A DNA stretch of 64,000 bases from Dorea sp. 5-2 (GCF_000403455.2 NZ_KE159748.1:1-64000), one strand, 5' to 3'; counted from the stretch's first letter, positions 48,751 to 58,448 are shown. The notes: generated from the letters alone by a model not told the origin. Numbers and translations: made by a program.

Positions 48751-50826
48751 ATGAAGGTTTACAGAACTGATGAGATCAGGAACGTAGTTCTCTTAGGACA
48801 TGGGGGGAGCGGCAAGACAAGCCTTGCTGAAGCTATGGCTTATGTATCAGGAGCGACGAATCGTATGGGGAAGATCACAGACCATAATACGATCAGTGAT
48901 TTCGATAAAGAGGAACAGAAGAGAGAATTTTCAATCAGCACAACTCTGATACCGATCGAGTGGGAGAAGGCGAAGATCAATGTCTTAGATACACCGGGGT
49001 ATTTTGATTTCGTAGGCGAGGTTGAAGAGGCAGTCAGCGCGGCGGACGCGGCAGTGATCGTAGTATCTGGCAAGTCGGGCGTGGAAGTCGGGACGGAGAA
49101 GGCGTGGGAGCTGTGTGATAAGTACAATCTTCCGCGTATGATCTATGTGACGGAGATGGATGTAGACGACGCCAGCTTCCGTCAGGTAGTAGAGGATCTG
49201 AACGAGAGATACGGCAAGGTGATCGCGCCTCATTTCCAGCCGATCAGAGAGAATGAGAAGCTGGTTGGCTATGTCAATGTCATCAAGAATGCCGGCAGAC
49301 GTTACACAGGCATCGGACAGAGAGAAGAATGTGAGATCCCGGATTATTGTAAGCCGAACCTTGAGAGCTACCGCGAGAAGCTGTTAGAGGCAGTGGCGGA
49401 GATCAGCGACGAGTATATGGAACGCTATTTTGCGGGAGAAGAATTCTCCGTAGAAGAGATCCGCGCGGCGATGCGTACCGAGGTTATGGAAGGAAGGATC
49501 GTTCCGGTTGCCATGGGCTCTAACGTACAGGCACAGGGTGTTGCGAACCTTCTGTCAGATATCGTAAGGTTCTTCCCGAGCCCGGATTGGAGAGAATGTG
49601 CAGGTATCAACCGTAAGACCAATGAGATCTACGAGGCAAACTATGATTTCGCGAAGGCGAAGTCCGCATATGTCTTCAAGACGATGGTGGATCCGTTCAT
49701 CGGTAAGTATTCCTTCGTCAAAGTATGTTCCGGTGTATTAAAGGGCGAGGATACGCTTTACAATGCGGATACGGAGACGGATGAGAAGCTTGGCAAGATC
49801 TACACCATGGTGGGGAATAAGCCGGTAGAAGTGAAGGAATTATTCGCAGGCGATATCGGAGCGATCGCGAAGCTTACGAGTACCAAGACCGGAGATACAC
49901 TGTCTGCAAAGGCTACGCCGGTACTCTTCGGTAAGACAGAGTATTCCAAGCCGTATACATATATGAAGTATGTAACAAAGAATAAAGGGGATGAAGACAA
50001 GGTTTCCCAGGCGCTTCAGAAGATGATGGCGGAAGATATCACGTTGAAGGCAGTGAATGACAGCGAGAACCGTCAGACGCTGATCTATGGTATGGGCGAC
50101 CAGCATCTTGAGATTGCGGTAAGCAAGCTCCTTGAGAGATACAAATGCGAAGTAACACTGGAGACGCCGAAAGTTGCATTCCGTGAGACGATCCGGAAGA
50201 ATTCGGACGTGGACACCAAGTATAAGAAGCAGTCCGGCGGTCATGGGCAGTATGGCCACGTTAAGATGAAGTTTGCATCCTCAGGCGACTTAGAGACGCC
50301 GTATGTCTTTGAAGAGACGGTAGTCGGCGGTGCGGTTCCGAAGAATTACTTCCCGGCGGTGGAGAAGGGGCTTCAGGAATCTGTCATCAAGGGGCCTCTT
50401 GCGGGATATCCGGTAGTCGGCGTGAAGGCGACGCTTTACGACGGATCTTATCATCCGGTAGATTCCTCTGAGATGGCGTTCAAGACTGCGACGATCCAGG
50501 CGTTCAAGAAGGGCTTCATGGAGGCTGGCCCGGTGCTCTTAGAGCCGATCGCATCTATCAAGGTTGTCGTTCCGGACGATTACACCGGAGACGTCATGGG
50601 CGATCTGAACAAGAGGCGCGGCCGTGTACTGGGTATGAACCCGATCGCAGGCGGATTCCAGGAGATCGTGGCTGATATTCCGATGACAGGCGTATTCGGG
50701 TACTGTACGGTACTGCGCTCCATGACAGGCGGAAGAGGCACTTATTCTTATGAGTTCGCGCGCTACGAGCAGGCGCCGTCTGACGTACAGGAGGCGGAGA
50801 TCGCCAAGAGGGCTGCGGAAGAGTAG
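48751..50826 (+). CDS. EF-G-2-like translational GTPase with degenerate G4 motif
   Basis: A 691-residue EF-G paralogue: G domain with G1 VVLLGHGGSGKTSLAEAM and G3 LDTPGYFDF, then domains II to V ending in GRGTYSYEFARYEQAP. It is not the housekeeping FusA: the switch-I RGITI is EFSIST, G3 has Tyr for His, G4 is VTEMD where NKxD is expected, and G5 is GSN where GSA is expected. This resembles Thermus EF-G-2 (VTKLD). Ribosome-dependent GTPase activity is plausible but the lost G4 Lys may alter nucleotide selectivity. It is a single-gene unit with own promoter and terminator. Confidence 0.88.
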   Translation: MKVYRTDEIRNVVLLGHGGSGKTSLAEAMAYVSGATNRMGKITDHNTISDFDKEEQKREFSISTTLIPIEWEKAKINVLDTPGYFDFVGEVEEAVSAADAAVIVVSGKSGVEVGTEKAWELCDKYNLPRMIYVTEMDVDDASFRQVVEDLNERYGKVIAPHFQPIRENEKLVGYVNVIKNAGRRYTGIGQREECEIPDYCKPNLESYREKLLEAVAEISDEYMERYFAGEEFSVEEIRAAMRTEVMEGRIVPVAMGSNVQAQGVANLLSDIVRFFPSPDWRECAGINRKTNEIYEANYDFAKAKSAYVFKTMVDPFIGKYSFVKVCSGVLKGEDTLYNADTETDEKLGKIYTMVGNKPVEVKELFAGDIGAIAKLTSTKTGDTLSAKATPVLFGKTEYSKPYTYMKYVTKNKGDEDKVSQALQKMMAEDITLKAVNDSENRQTLIYGMGDQHLEIAVSKLLERYKCEVTLETPKVAFRETIRKNSDVDTKYKKQSGGHGQYGHVKMKFASSGDLETPYVFEETVVGGAVPKNYFPAVEKGLQESVIKGPLAGYPVVGVKATLYDGSYHPVDSSEMAFKTATIQAFKKGFMEAGPVLLEPIASIKVVVPDDYTGDVMGDLNKRRGRVLGMNPIAGGFQEIVADIPMTGVFGYCTVLRSMTGGRGTYSYEFARYEQAPSDVQEAEIAKRAAEE

Positions 50827-50868
50827 GCGGTAAAGACAAAAGATTACAAAATAATTAAGATATAGAAG

Positions 50869-50893
50869 AAAAGTCCGTAAGGGCTTTTTTTCT
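50869..50893 (+). terminator. Terminator after the EF-G-like gene
   Basis: AAAAGTCC-GTAA-GGGCTTTT stem-loop (one G-T pair) followed by TTT. Short but well formed. Confidence 0.7.
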
Positions 50894-50991
50894 TATGGCA
50901 AAAGTGCTATAATCTCCTTGCTGCTAATTATATGTTAATATTTCTAACGTCTATATTACAGTAAAATAGAAAATGAATGAGGATTAAAAAA

Positions 50992-52350
50992 ATGCAGATA
51001 GTAATCATTGGAGACGGTAAGGTGGGGCATAAGCTTGCCGTACAGTTGTCAGAAGAAGATTATGATATCGTATTGATCGACCAGAATGCAGGCAAGTTAA
51101 AGGAAGCTCTGAATCAGCTTGACGTTTTTTGCATCCCAGGGAATGGAGCAGACGTTGAGGTTCAGAAGCAGGCGGATGTGGCACATGCGGATCTCGTGAT
51201 CGCCTGTGCTTCGACAGACGAGTTTAATATGCTGAGCTGTCTTTTGGCGAAGCGGCTAGGAGCCAGGCATACGATCGCGAGGGTGCGCAATCCCATCTAT
51301 TACCGGCAGATCGATCTGTTCCGATCCGATCTTCATCTGAGTATGGCGGTGAATCCGGAGTTGTCGGCTGCGAATGAGATTGCCAGGGTCCTGTTGTTCC
51401 CGGAAGCCAGCAAGGTCGAGACATTTATGAAGGGAAGAGTCGAACTGGTAGAGCACATTCTGAAGGCGGGCAATCCCCTTGCCGGGCTGTCCCTTGCGCA
51501 GATTGACCAGAAGTTCAAGATTGATATGCTGGTGTGCGCGGTCAAGAGAGGGAATGATGTCTTTATCCCGGATGGAGATTTTGTCCTTAAAGAGGACGAC
51601 CGGCTCCACATAGCGGCAGGGCACCAGGATTTGAGGTCATTTTTCAAATCCGTAGGAAAGAAGAATACGAAAGTGAAGAGGGTGATCATCTGCGGCGGCG
51701 GGAATGTCTGCTTCTATCTCTCCCGGCAGTTATTGCAGGCGGGGATGCAGGTAAAGATTATAGAGCGCAGTGAAGCGAAATGTGAATATCTGTGCGAGCA
51801 GCTTCCCAAAGCAACGGTCATTCAGGGTGATGCCGCCGATCATGATCTTCTGATCGAAGAAGGGATCCGGGAATCGGACGCCGTGGTCGCGCTGACGGGT
51901 ATGGATGAAGAGAATATTATCATGTCCTTATTTGCAAAAGGACAGGGGGTGGATAAGATCATCGCCAAGGTAAACGAAGATTCCAGAGCGCAGATGGTGG
52001 AAGGGCTTGGGATAGACAGTATTGTCTCCGTAAAGAGCGCGGCGGCTGATGAGATCGTGAATTACGTAAGAGCTATGAAGAATTCTTACAGCAGCGCCAA
52101 TGTAGAGACCAGTTACCGGCTTCTGGGAGGAAGAGTGGAGGCGATGGAGTTCATCATAAGGAAAGAGTGCAGTTTTACGAATGTTCCGCTGAAAGACCTT
52201 CCTACGAAACTCAATCATCTGATCGCCTGTATCGGAAGAGGACGCAAGATCATCATCCCTGGAGGCGACGATCATATGGAAGTAGGGGACAGTGTGATCG
52301 TAGTTACGAAAGAGCACGTTATTAATGATTTTACAGATATACTTGCATAG
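50992..52350 (+). CDS. trkA: Trk potassium uptake regulatory protein
   Basis: A 452-residue peripheral protein with two tandem units, each an NAD-binding RCK-N fold (IVIIGDGKVGHKLAVQL; VIICGGGNVCFYLSRQL) followed by RCK-C (about residues 140-220 and 370-452). It gates the TrkH channel in response to nucleotides. ATG 50992 has TGAGGA 8 bases upstream; the ATG at 50977 lies upstream of that site. It precedes trkH by 21 bp. Confidence 0.95.
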   Translation: MQIVIIGDGKVGHKLAVQLSEEDYDIVLIDQNAGKLKEALNQLDVFCIPGNGADVEVQKQADVAHADLVIACASTDEFNMLSCLLAKRLGARHTIARVRNPIYYRQIDLFRSDLHLSMAVNPELSAANEIARVLLFPEASKVETFMKGRVELVEHILKAGNPLAGLSLAQIDQKFKIDMLVCAVKRGNDVFIPDGDFVLKEDDRLHIAAGHQDLRSFFKSVGKKNTKVKRVIICGGGNVCFYLSRQLLQAGMQVKIIERSEAKCEYLCEQLPKATVIQGDAADHDLLIEEGIRESDAVVALTGMDEENIIMSLFAKGQGVDKIIAKVNEDSRAQMVEGLGIDSIVSVKSAAADEIVNYVRAMKNSYSSANVETSYRLLGGRVEAMEFIIRKECSFTNVPLKDLPTKLNHLIACIGRGRKIIIPGGDDHMEVGDSVIVVTKEHVINDFTDILA

Positions 52351-52371
52351 GGGAGACTGAGAAAGAAGATA

Positions 52372-53817
52372 ATGAATACGAAGATGATACGGTATATATT
52401 GGCGAGGATGCTGGGGGTCGAGGCGGTGCTGCTGCTCCTTCCGGCTTTGGTGTCGCTGATCTACCGAGAATTTAGCGGTGTGTTTTTTTTGATCCCTGCG
52501 GGGATACTGGGAGTTGTCTATCTGCTGCTTGGCGTGAAGAAACCGGAGAACAGGACGATTTATGGGAAAGAAGGTATGATCGTTGTCTCAAGCGCATGGA
52601 TCCTGTGGTCGCTGTTCGGAGCATTGCCATTTTCACTTTCGGGTTGTATCCCGAATTATCTGGATGCATTTTTTGAGACGGTATCAGGATTTACGACGAC
52701 AGGTTCTACGATTCTGCGGGAGATCGAAGTACTGCCTCAGGGAATGCTGTTCTGGAGGAGCTTTACGCACTGGGTCGGCGGTATGGGAGTGTTAGTGTTC
52801 GTCATGGTGCTTACGACGCTTGATAAGAAGAATTCTATGTACCTGATGCGTGCGGAGGTGCCCGGACCGGAGAAGGACAAGCTGGTGCCGAAGACGATGT
52901 CAACAGCGCGGATCCTTTATGGGATATACTTTGGGATGACGCTTATAGAAGTGGTTCTGCTGTTATTCGGCGGGATGAACCTTTTTGACAGCCTGCTCTT
53001 CTCATTCGGAACGGCGGGAACCGGCGGATTTGCCAATTATGCGGCAAGCGTGGGATATTTTAACAGCGCCTATATAGATGCGGTGATCACGATCTTTATG
53101 ATATTATTCGGGATCAACTTTAATCTGTATTATTTCCTGCTGCTGAAGGAGCTAAAGCCGATCTGGAAGAATGAAGAATTGAAGGTATATCTGGGGATCA
53201 TATTGACGTCGGCGGTTGTGATCACGATGAACATCAGCCATATGTACGAAGGACCGGCGAAGGCGTTCCGTTACGCGATCTTTCAGGTTGCGTCCGTGAT
53301 CACTACGACAGGGTATGCCACGGCGGATTTCATTGAGTGGCCTATGTTCTCCCAGTGTGTGCTGCTGTTTTTGATGATGGTCGGCGCCTGCGCCTCGTCT
53401 ACGGGAGGCGGTATGAAGGTGGCGCGTTTCCTGATGATGTTAAAATGTATCAAGCGTGAGATCGTCCAGATGGTACATCCAAAGGCGGTCAGGATCATTC
53501 GGATGAACGGGAAGAAGATGGATCAGGATGTGTTAAGAGTGCTGAATGTCTATCTGATGGCGTATGTGCTGACGGTTGCAGGTTCTGTCCTTCTGGTGTC
53601 CCTTGACAATATGGATTTTGGAACCACGTTCAGTTCGGTAATGGCTACACTGAATAATATCGGCCCGGGGATCGGGGCGGTGGGGCCCAATGGGAATTTT
53701 GCAGATTTTTCACCGTTGTCGAAGCTTGTGTTCTGTTGTGATATGCTTGCCGGGCGATTGGAGATCTTTCCGTTCCTGATGCTGTTTACGGCGTCGGCAT
53801 GGAATCGGAGATTTTAG
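52372..53817 (+). CDS. trkH: Trk potassium transporter membrane subunit
   Basis: A 481-residue TrkH with about ten membrane helices and four pore loops; the selectivity filters are seen as SGFTTTGST, FGTAGTGGFANY, TTTGYATAD and the fourth near NNIGPGIGAVGPNG. It imports K+ under control of TrkA. The end overlaps the ribosome binding region of the next gene (stop at 53815-53817, next start 53844). Confidence 0.95.
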   Translation: MNTKMIRYILARMLGVEAVLLLLPALVSLIYREFSGVFFLIPAGILGVVYLLLGVKKPENRTIYGKEGMIVVSSAWILWSLFGALPFSLSGCIPNYLDAFFETVSGFTTTGSTILREIEVLPQGMLFWRSFTHWVGGMGVLVFVMVLTTLDKKNSMYLMRAEVPGPEKDKLVPKTMSTARILYGIYFGMTLIEVVLLLFGGMNLFDSLLFSFGTAGTGGFANYAASVGYFNSAYIDAVITIFMILFGINFNLYYFLLLKELKPIWKNEELKVYLGIILTSAVVITMNISHMYEGPAKAFRYAIFQVASVITTTGYATADFIEWPMFSQCVLLFLMMVGACASSTGGGMKVARFLMMLKCIKREIVQMVHPKAVRIIRMNGKKMDQDVLRVLNVYLMAYVLTVAGSVLLVSLDNMDFGTTFSSVMATLNNIGPGIGAVGPNGNFADFSPLSKLVFCCDMLAGRLEIFPFLMLFTASAWNRRF

Positions 53818-53843
53818 ATTTTAGGTCTGATAAAGGAGAATAT

Positions 53844-55526
53844 ATGAATATTAAGAAAAAATTGTTGATTGTATTAGCGCTGATCGTTGCTGCAGGCGGA
53901 TATTATTATGTGTCGCTGCCTGCGTTTAACATCCATTCGTCGGATACCTGGATGTTTGTCGTGGTATTCCTGGCTGTGGTTGTGATGGCATATGCGATGC
54001 GTAAGAAACTGGGCTTAAAAGATGTAAAACAGGACAAGATGATGAAGTTTTTCGGGCTGTTGGTGTTGGGAGTAGGGATTATATATTGTCTTGGTTCTCT
54101 TCTTTCTTCTCCGATCATCAATGCGAAGAAATACCAGAAGCTGCTAACAGTAAAAGAAGGCGAGTTCACAGAGGATATAGAAGAGCTTTCCTTTGATAAG
54201 ATCCCGCTTCTTGACAAGGATACGGCGGAGATCCTCGGCGACCGCAAGATGGGAAGCATGGTGGATATGGTGTCGCAGTTTGAAGTTGACAGTATCTACA
54301 GCCAGATCAATTATCAGGATAATCCGGTCAGGGTATCGCCCCTTAGGTATGCGAATCTGATCAAATGGTTTACCAACCGTTCCAACGGGATTCCGGCATA
54401 TATCCGTATTAATATGGCGACACAGACCACAGAGCTTGTAAAGTTAGAAGAAGGGATCAAGTATACGACCAGTGAACATTTCAACCGGAATATATACCGT
54501 CATCTGCGGTTCGCGCACCCGACCTATATCTACGGGGAGCTGAGTTTCGAGATCGACGACAGGGGGATCCCTTACTGGATCGCGCCGGTGAAGAAGTTCA
54601 ACATCGGGCTTTTTGGAGGCGAGACGGTCGGCAAAGTGGTATTGTGCAACGCGGTTACCGGAGATATGAAGACCTATGATATCGAGAATGTTCCGGAGTG
54701 GGTGGACCGCGCTTATTCCGCAGATCTTTTGGTCCAGTTGTTTGATTATTACGGTACGCTGAAACATGGGTTTTTCAACAGCATCTTAAGCCAGAAGGAT
54801 TGTCTGATGACGACGGACGGCTATAATTATCTGGCGTTGGAAGACGATGTCTGGATGTATACAGGAGTGACGTCTGTGAACGGCGACCAGTCTAACGTAG
54901 GATTTGTATTGTCGAACCAGAGGACGATGGAGACGAAATACTACAAAGTAGAGGGCGCGACGGAGGCGTCTGCTATGTCCTCTGCGGAAGGTCAGGTACA
55001 GAATCTGAAGTACAAGGCGACATTTCCGCTGCTGCTGAATATCTCTGATGAGCCGACGTATTTTATTGCGTTGAAGGATGATGCGGGACTGGTGAAGAAA
55101 TACGCCATGGTAAACGTACAGAAGTATCAGATCGTCGCGATCGGTGACAGTGTGAGCCAGTGTGAAGAGAACTACCTGGAACTGCTTCTAAGCAGCGGCG
55201 TGAAAGAGGCGGAGAAGGATACCCGCGAGATCAGGGAGATCAGCGGGAAGATCACGAAGATCGCCCAGGCGGTCATTGACGGTACTTCTCATTATTATAT
55301 CATGGTGGAAGGCTCCGAGGAGATATTTGATATATCTGTAGTCGACTTTATAGATGTGGTAAGGTGCGAAACCGGGCAGGAGATCACAATGGAGTATAAA
55401 GAAGACGAGAGGGCGAATCTTGTAATGTCTCTGGAGACCGGAGGAAGAAAGAGCCAAAGACAGAAGGAAACGGATACGCAGACGGAAGAGACGGAACAGA
55501 ATACAGAAGAGATGGAAGAAGAGTAA
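53844..55526 (+). CDS. Large membrane-anchored protein of unknown function
   Basis: A 560-residue protein. It has three N-terminal hydrophobic helices (about residues 5-22, 30-48 and 66-86), then a long soluble domain of about 430 residues with beta-rich sequence, and a highly acidic Glu/Thr tail (last 30 residues). I do not recognise a catalytic motif; similar proteins in Lachnospiraceae are annotated only as hypothetical or CvpA-like. ATG 53844 follows AAAGGAG. It sits between trkH and an AEC transporter, with its stop overlapping the next start. Confidence 0.7.
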   Translation: MNIKKKLLIVLALIVAAGGYYYVSLPAFNIHSSDTWMFVVVFLAVVVMAYAMRKKLGLKDVKQDKMMKFFGLLVLGVGIIYCLGSLLSSPIINAKKYQKLLTVKEGEFTEDIEELSFDKIPLLDKDTAEILGDRKMGSMVDMVSQFEVDSIYSQINYQDNPVRVSPLRYANLIKWFTNRSNGIPAYIRINMATQTTELVKLEEGIKYTTSEHFNRNIYRHLRFAHPTYIYGELSFEIDDRGIPYWIAPVKKFNIGLFGGETVGKVVLCNAVTGDMKTYDIENVPEWVDRAYSADLLVQLFDYYGTLKHGFFNSILSQKDCLMTTDGYNYLALEDDVWMYTGVTSVNGDQSNVGFVLSNQRTMETKYYKVEGATEASAMSSAEGQVQNLKYKATFPLLLNISDEPTYFIALKDDAGLVKKYAMVNVQKYQIVAIGDSVSQCEENYLELLLSSGVKEAEKDTREIREISGKITKIAQAVIDGTSHYYIMVEGSEEIFDISVVDFIDVVRCETGQEITMEYKEDERANLVMSLETGGRKSQRQKETDTQTEETEQNTEEMEEE

Positions 55527-56458
55527 TGGAAATAAGCATATTATTGGCACAACAGATCGCGGCAATGTTTCTCACGATGGCGGTAGGCTACGCCATCGTG
55601 AAGATCGGGCTGTTCCAGGCAAAGGACAGTAAGGTTATATCGAATATGATAGTATACATATGTTCGCCTTGTATCATTGTTGAGTCATTTCAGATAGAGC
55701 TGACGCCGGATAAACTGAAAGGGTTGGTATTGGCGCTTATCATGGCGTCTGCTGTCCATGGGATGACAGTCGGCGGTACGAAGCTACTGGAGAAACCGCT
55801 CCATATCAACGGCATTGAGAAGGCGTCGATCATCTATTCTAATTCAGGGTATCTGGTGATTCCTCTGGTGGCGGCTGTCATGGGAAAAGAATGGGTATTT
55901 TATACAACGGCTTATACGATAGTACAGACGGTACTGATCTGGACGCATGGCGTCGGCGCCATCAGCCAGAGAAAGGAAAAGGATTATAAGAAGATTCTCC
56001 TGAACCCGAACATCGTTGCCGTGATGATCGGAATGTTGATGTTCGTTACGGAACTTAAGTTTCCGGTGGTGATCGGCAGCTGCGTCAGCGGATTCAGCGA
56101 TATGATCAGCGCGGCCAGTATGCTGGTGATCGGAATGGTGATCGGAGATGTGGATCTTCTGTGGGTATTCCGCCAGAAAAGGCCCTATCTTATCTGCTTC
56201 CTGCGTCTGGTTGCGTTTCCGGTGATCGCGGCGGCGGCTTTTGTCATCGTAGGGCACATGGGAATACATCCGGAGGCGGAATATATACTTTTGATCGTAC
56301 TGTTGGCGACGGCGGCTCCGGTGGCAACTATGATCACCCAACTGGCGCAGATCTACGACAAGGATTCCAGGTATGCCAGCGTGATCAATGTGATGTCGGT
56401 GATCTTCTGTATCTTCACCATGCCGCTTATGACATTGCTTTATGAGATGTTTTTTTGA
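55526..56458 (+). CDS. AEC-family (auxin efflux carrier-like) transporter
   Basis: A 310-residue membrane protein with about ten helices in two halves, matching the AEC/Mem_trans family: MAVGYAIVKIGLF, then NSGYLVIPLV and a second half with LVIGMVIGDVDL and ATAAPVATMITQLAQIY. Bacterial members export organic acids such as malate or malonate; the substrate here is unknown. The ATG shares a base with the upstream stop (TAATG), implying coupled translation. Confidence 0.85.
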   Translation: MEISILLAQQIAAMFLTMAVGYAIVKIGLFQAKDSKVISNMIVYICSPCIIVESFQIELTPDKLKGLVLALIMASAVHGMTVGGTKLLEKPLHINGIEKASIIYSNSGYLVIPLVAAVMGKEWVFYTTAYTIVQTVLIWTHGVGAISQRKEKDYKKILLNPNIVAVMIGMLMFVTELKFPVVIGSCVSGFSDMISAASMLVIGMVIGDVDLLWVFRQKRPYLICFLRLVAFPVIAAAAFVIVGHMGIHPEAEYILLIVLLATAAPVATMITQLAQIYDKDSRYASVINVMSVIFCIFTMPLMTLLYEMFF

Positions 56459-56476
56459 TATGTTATAATCTTGCAG

Positions 56477-56529
56477 GGGCTGCTGCGAAATGCCGTATAT
56501 GGTGTATAAACGGCATTTCGCAGCAGCCC
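56477..56529. terminator. Bidirectional terminator between convergent genes
   Basis: A perfect 20-bp inverted repeat: GGGCTGCTGCGAAATGCCGT (56477-56496) and its complement (56510-56529), with a 13-base loop. T-tracts are weak on both sides, so it may also act as an mRNA-stabilising hairpin. Confidence 0.75.
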
Positions 56530-56535
56530 TTAATA

Positions 56536-57882
56536 TTACCACTGGCTGTGTTCTTCAATCTTATCTAATATTCTTTGCTTTTCTTCTCCATCCAGGACCG
56601 TCGGACAATAATCGTTATACTTGGTGACGGAAGAGATGGAGCAGGGGATGATATTGACCGCATCGTCCTTTTCTACCACTCCATTTTTGACCGTAAATGT
56701 CTGCTGAAAGATGATGGTGTCTTTGTCCGCAGGATTTGAATTGCCGCCAAAGCAAAAATTACCCAGGCTGTAAGCGATATATTTGTCTTTATACTTCTCT
56801 ATGCCTTGCAGTACATGAGGGTGATGGCCGATCACCAGATCGGCGCCTTCGTCAATTGCCAGATGCGCCAGAGTTTTCTGCGTATCATTGGGCGTGTATT
56901 CGCGTTCCATGCCCCAGTGGAAATTCACGATGATCAATTGTGCTCCGGCTTCTTTTAAAGCGGCGATATTGTCTTTTACTTGCTTCTTCTTTCCCAGATG
57001 ATCCGCCAGCTCATAGATTCCGGTCAGTCCCACCTTCACACCCTTGATATCAAGAATCTTTACCTGATCGAATCCAAAAGTCGGGATACCTGCTTCTTCC
57101 AGGGTCTTGACGGTATCGGCGTAACTTTGATCTCCATAATCTTTGCTGTGATTGTTCGCCAGATTGGCGGCTTCCACAGAACTGCCGGAGAGGATAGCCG
57201 CATATTCGGGAGGACCTTTAAAAGCATAAGTCTTATTCTGCCGCTGATTGGATTCTGTCAGTGTTCCTTCCATATTTACTATGGTGAGATCGTCTGCTTC
57301 CAGGACAGACCGTACATTTTGAAAGAAGTAATCAGGACCGTGCATGTCGTAGAAGGCATTCAGACTGGTGGATCGTGCAAAGTTGGCGTCGGTTCCCAGC
57401 GTGCAGTCGCCGATAGAGCTGATCGTCAACGTAACAGGTTCATTTGCTAATACGGGTTGGTTTGTGTTGATCACCAGTTCTTTTACTTCTACATGGGGAG
57501 TGTCGCTGCTTTTCTTTGGCTTATCGGATGCATTTTTCTTGAGAGATTCTGCTTTGTGATCCCGGACCAATCTGGTTCCGGCGGATATTACTGCGCGTGC
57601 GCCCGACACAAGCAGGAAACAACCGCATAAGCATAGAAGAGCGAATAACGTGATCCGGATCAATTGTATTTTCCGGCGTCTGGCTCTTCTGGATTTTGCG
57701 GCTTTGATCCCGGACGGAGATCCGGCGCCGGCTCGGGGCATGGTCTCCGGCATATGCTTCTGCGTGCGCCGGGTATCTTTGCTCTTGTCCTGTGTGTATC
57801 GGGTGTCTTTGCTCTTGTCCCGTGTGTGCCGGGCGTCTTTGGTGTGCTTCTGTGTGCGTCGGGTATCTTTGGTTGTTTTCAT
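56536..57882 (-). CDS. CapA-family (PgsA-like) metallophosphatase, membrane-anchored
   Basis: A 448-residue protein. Residues 5-44 are four 10-residue repeats of the type KDTRRTQKHT, very basic. A membrane helix follows at about 75-97, then the exported CapA domain: SIGDCTLGTD, LTIVNMEGTLT, AANLANNHSKDYG, IVNFHWGMEREY and VIGHHPHVLQGIE. CapA proteins are linked to poly-gamma-glutamate or other polymer export. No capBC genes are near. The start ATG 57882 has AGGA upstream; a start after the repeats is possible but no better signal is seen. Confidence 0.88.
   Translation of the reverse strand: MKTTKDTRRTQKHTKDARHTRDKSKDTRYTQDKSKDTRRTQKHMPETMPRAGAGSPSGIKAAKSRRARRRKIQLIRITLFALLCLCGCFLLVSGARAVISAGTRLVRDHKAESLKKNASDKPKKSSDTPHVEVKELVINTNQPVLANEPVTLTISSIGDCTLGTDANFARSTSLNAFYDMHGPDYFFQNVRSVLEADDLTIVNMEGTLTESNQRQNKTYAFKGPPEYAAILSGSSVEAANLANNHSKDYGDQSYADTVKTLEEAGIPTFGFDQVKILDIKGVKVGLTGIYELADHLGKKKQVKDNIAALKEAGAQLIIVNFHWGMEREYTPNDTQKTLAHLAIDEGADLVIGHHPHVLQGIEKYKDKYIAYSLGNFCFGGNSNPADKDTIIFQQTFTVKNGVVEKDDAVNIIPCSISSVTKYNDYCPTVLDGEEKQRILDKIEEHSQW
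57751..57870. repeat. Four tandem 30-bp coding repeats in the CapA gene
   Basis: Four imperfect 30-bp units encode KDTRRTQKHT, KDARHTRDKS, KDTRYTQDKS and KDTRRTQKHM. The DNA shows repeated CGGGTRTCTTTG blocks on the plus strand. In-frame repeat-number change would not break the gene. Confidence 0.85.
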
Positions 57883-57895
57883 ATTGTCCTATCGT

Positions 57896-57920
57896 AAAAG
57901 GCAGCCCGTATGGACTGCCT
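57896..57920 (-). terminator. Terminator after the P-loop gene
   Basis: On the minus strand AGGCAGTCC-ATAC-GGGCTGCCT followed by TTTT, 15 bp after the stop of the P-loop protein gene. Confidence 0.75.
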
Positions 57921-57934
57921 GATCTTTCATAGAA

Positions 57935-58357
57935 TTAATTCAAATAGCTGCAACCCTCTTCATTGATATGAGACAGGTCGGCGCGGTCTGCACTGATGCT
58001 TACGAAGAAATCAATGCCGCATTGTGCGGAGATCTTTTTCAGCCTTTCGATAAATTCCGGCATATTGTCAAGTGAGATATCAGCATGTTTCAGGATTCCA
58101 TCAATAAAGACACATTCGATATCGTGGTTGGAACTGTACATTCCGTATAAGAAACCGATGTATCCGTCAATATTCGTAATGGAGGTATAATCATCCATAC
58201 AGATTGTGCGAATGTCGAATGCAACACTGGCAGTGTCTCTATGAGTCTTTTTAATAAATACTACATTTCCATTACAATCTTTTACTTTGTTGTTCGCCTG
58301 TTCAATCATTTGCTGCGTCTTTCCGCTGCCTTTTGGGCCGGTTAATAAATATACCAT
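57935..58357 (-). CDS. Small P-loop NTPase-like protein
   Basis: A 140-residue soluble protein. It starts with a Walker A motif (LLTGPKGSGKTQQMIEQAN) and has a Walker B-like strand ECVFIDGIL. A sensor-like SISADR near the C-terminus is seen. It looks like a minimal, stand-alone ATP-binding fold; similar clostridial proteins carry no functional name. Own promoter and terminator; AAGGAGAGG precedes the ATG. Divergent from leuS. Confidence 0.75.
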   Translation of the reverse strand: MVYLLTGPKGSGKTQQMIEQANNKVKDCNGNVVFIKKTHRDTASVAFDIRTICMDDYTSITNIDGYIGFLYGMYSSNHDIECVFIDGILKHADISLDNMPEFIERLKKISAQCGIDFFVSISADRADLSHINEEGCSYLN

Positions 58358-58419
58358 GATAAACCTCTCCTTTATGTATCGTATTTACTGAAACCTCAGT
58401 ATGGAATGCTTATAAACTT

Positions 58420-58448
58420 ATTATACACTAAAGAGACAGAGGGAACAA
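58420..58448 (-). promoter_or_regulatory. Sigma-A-type promoter for the P-loop gene
   Basis: On the minus strand TTGTTC (58443-58448) and TATAAT (58420-58425) are 17 bp apart. It is back-to-back with the leuS promoter, -35 elements 34 bp apart. Confidence 0.65.
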
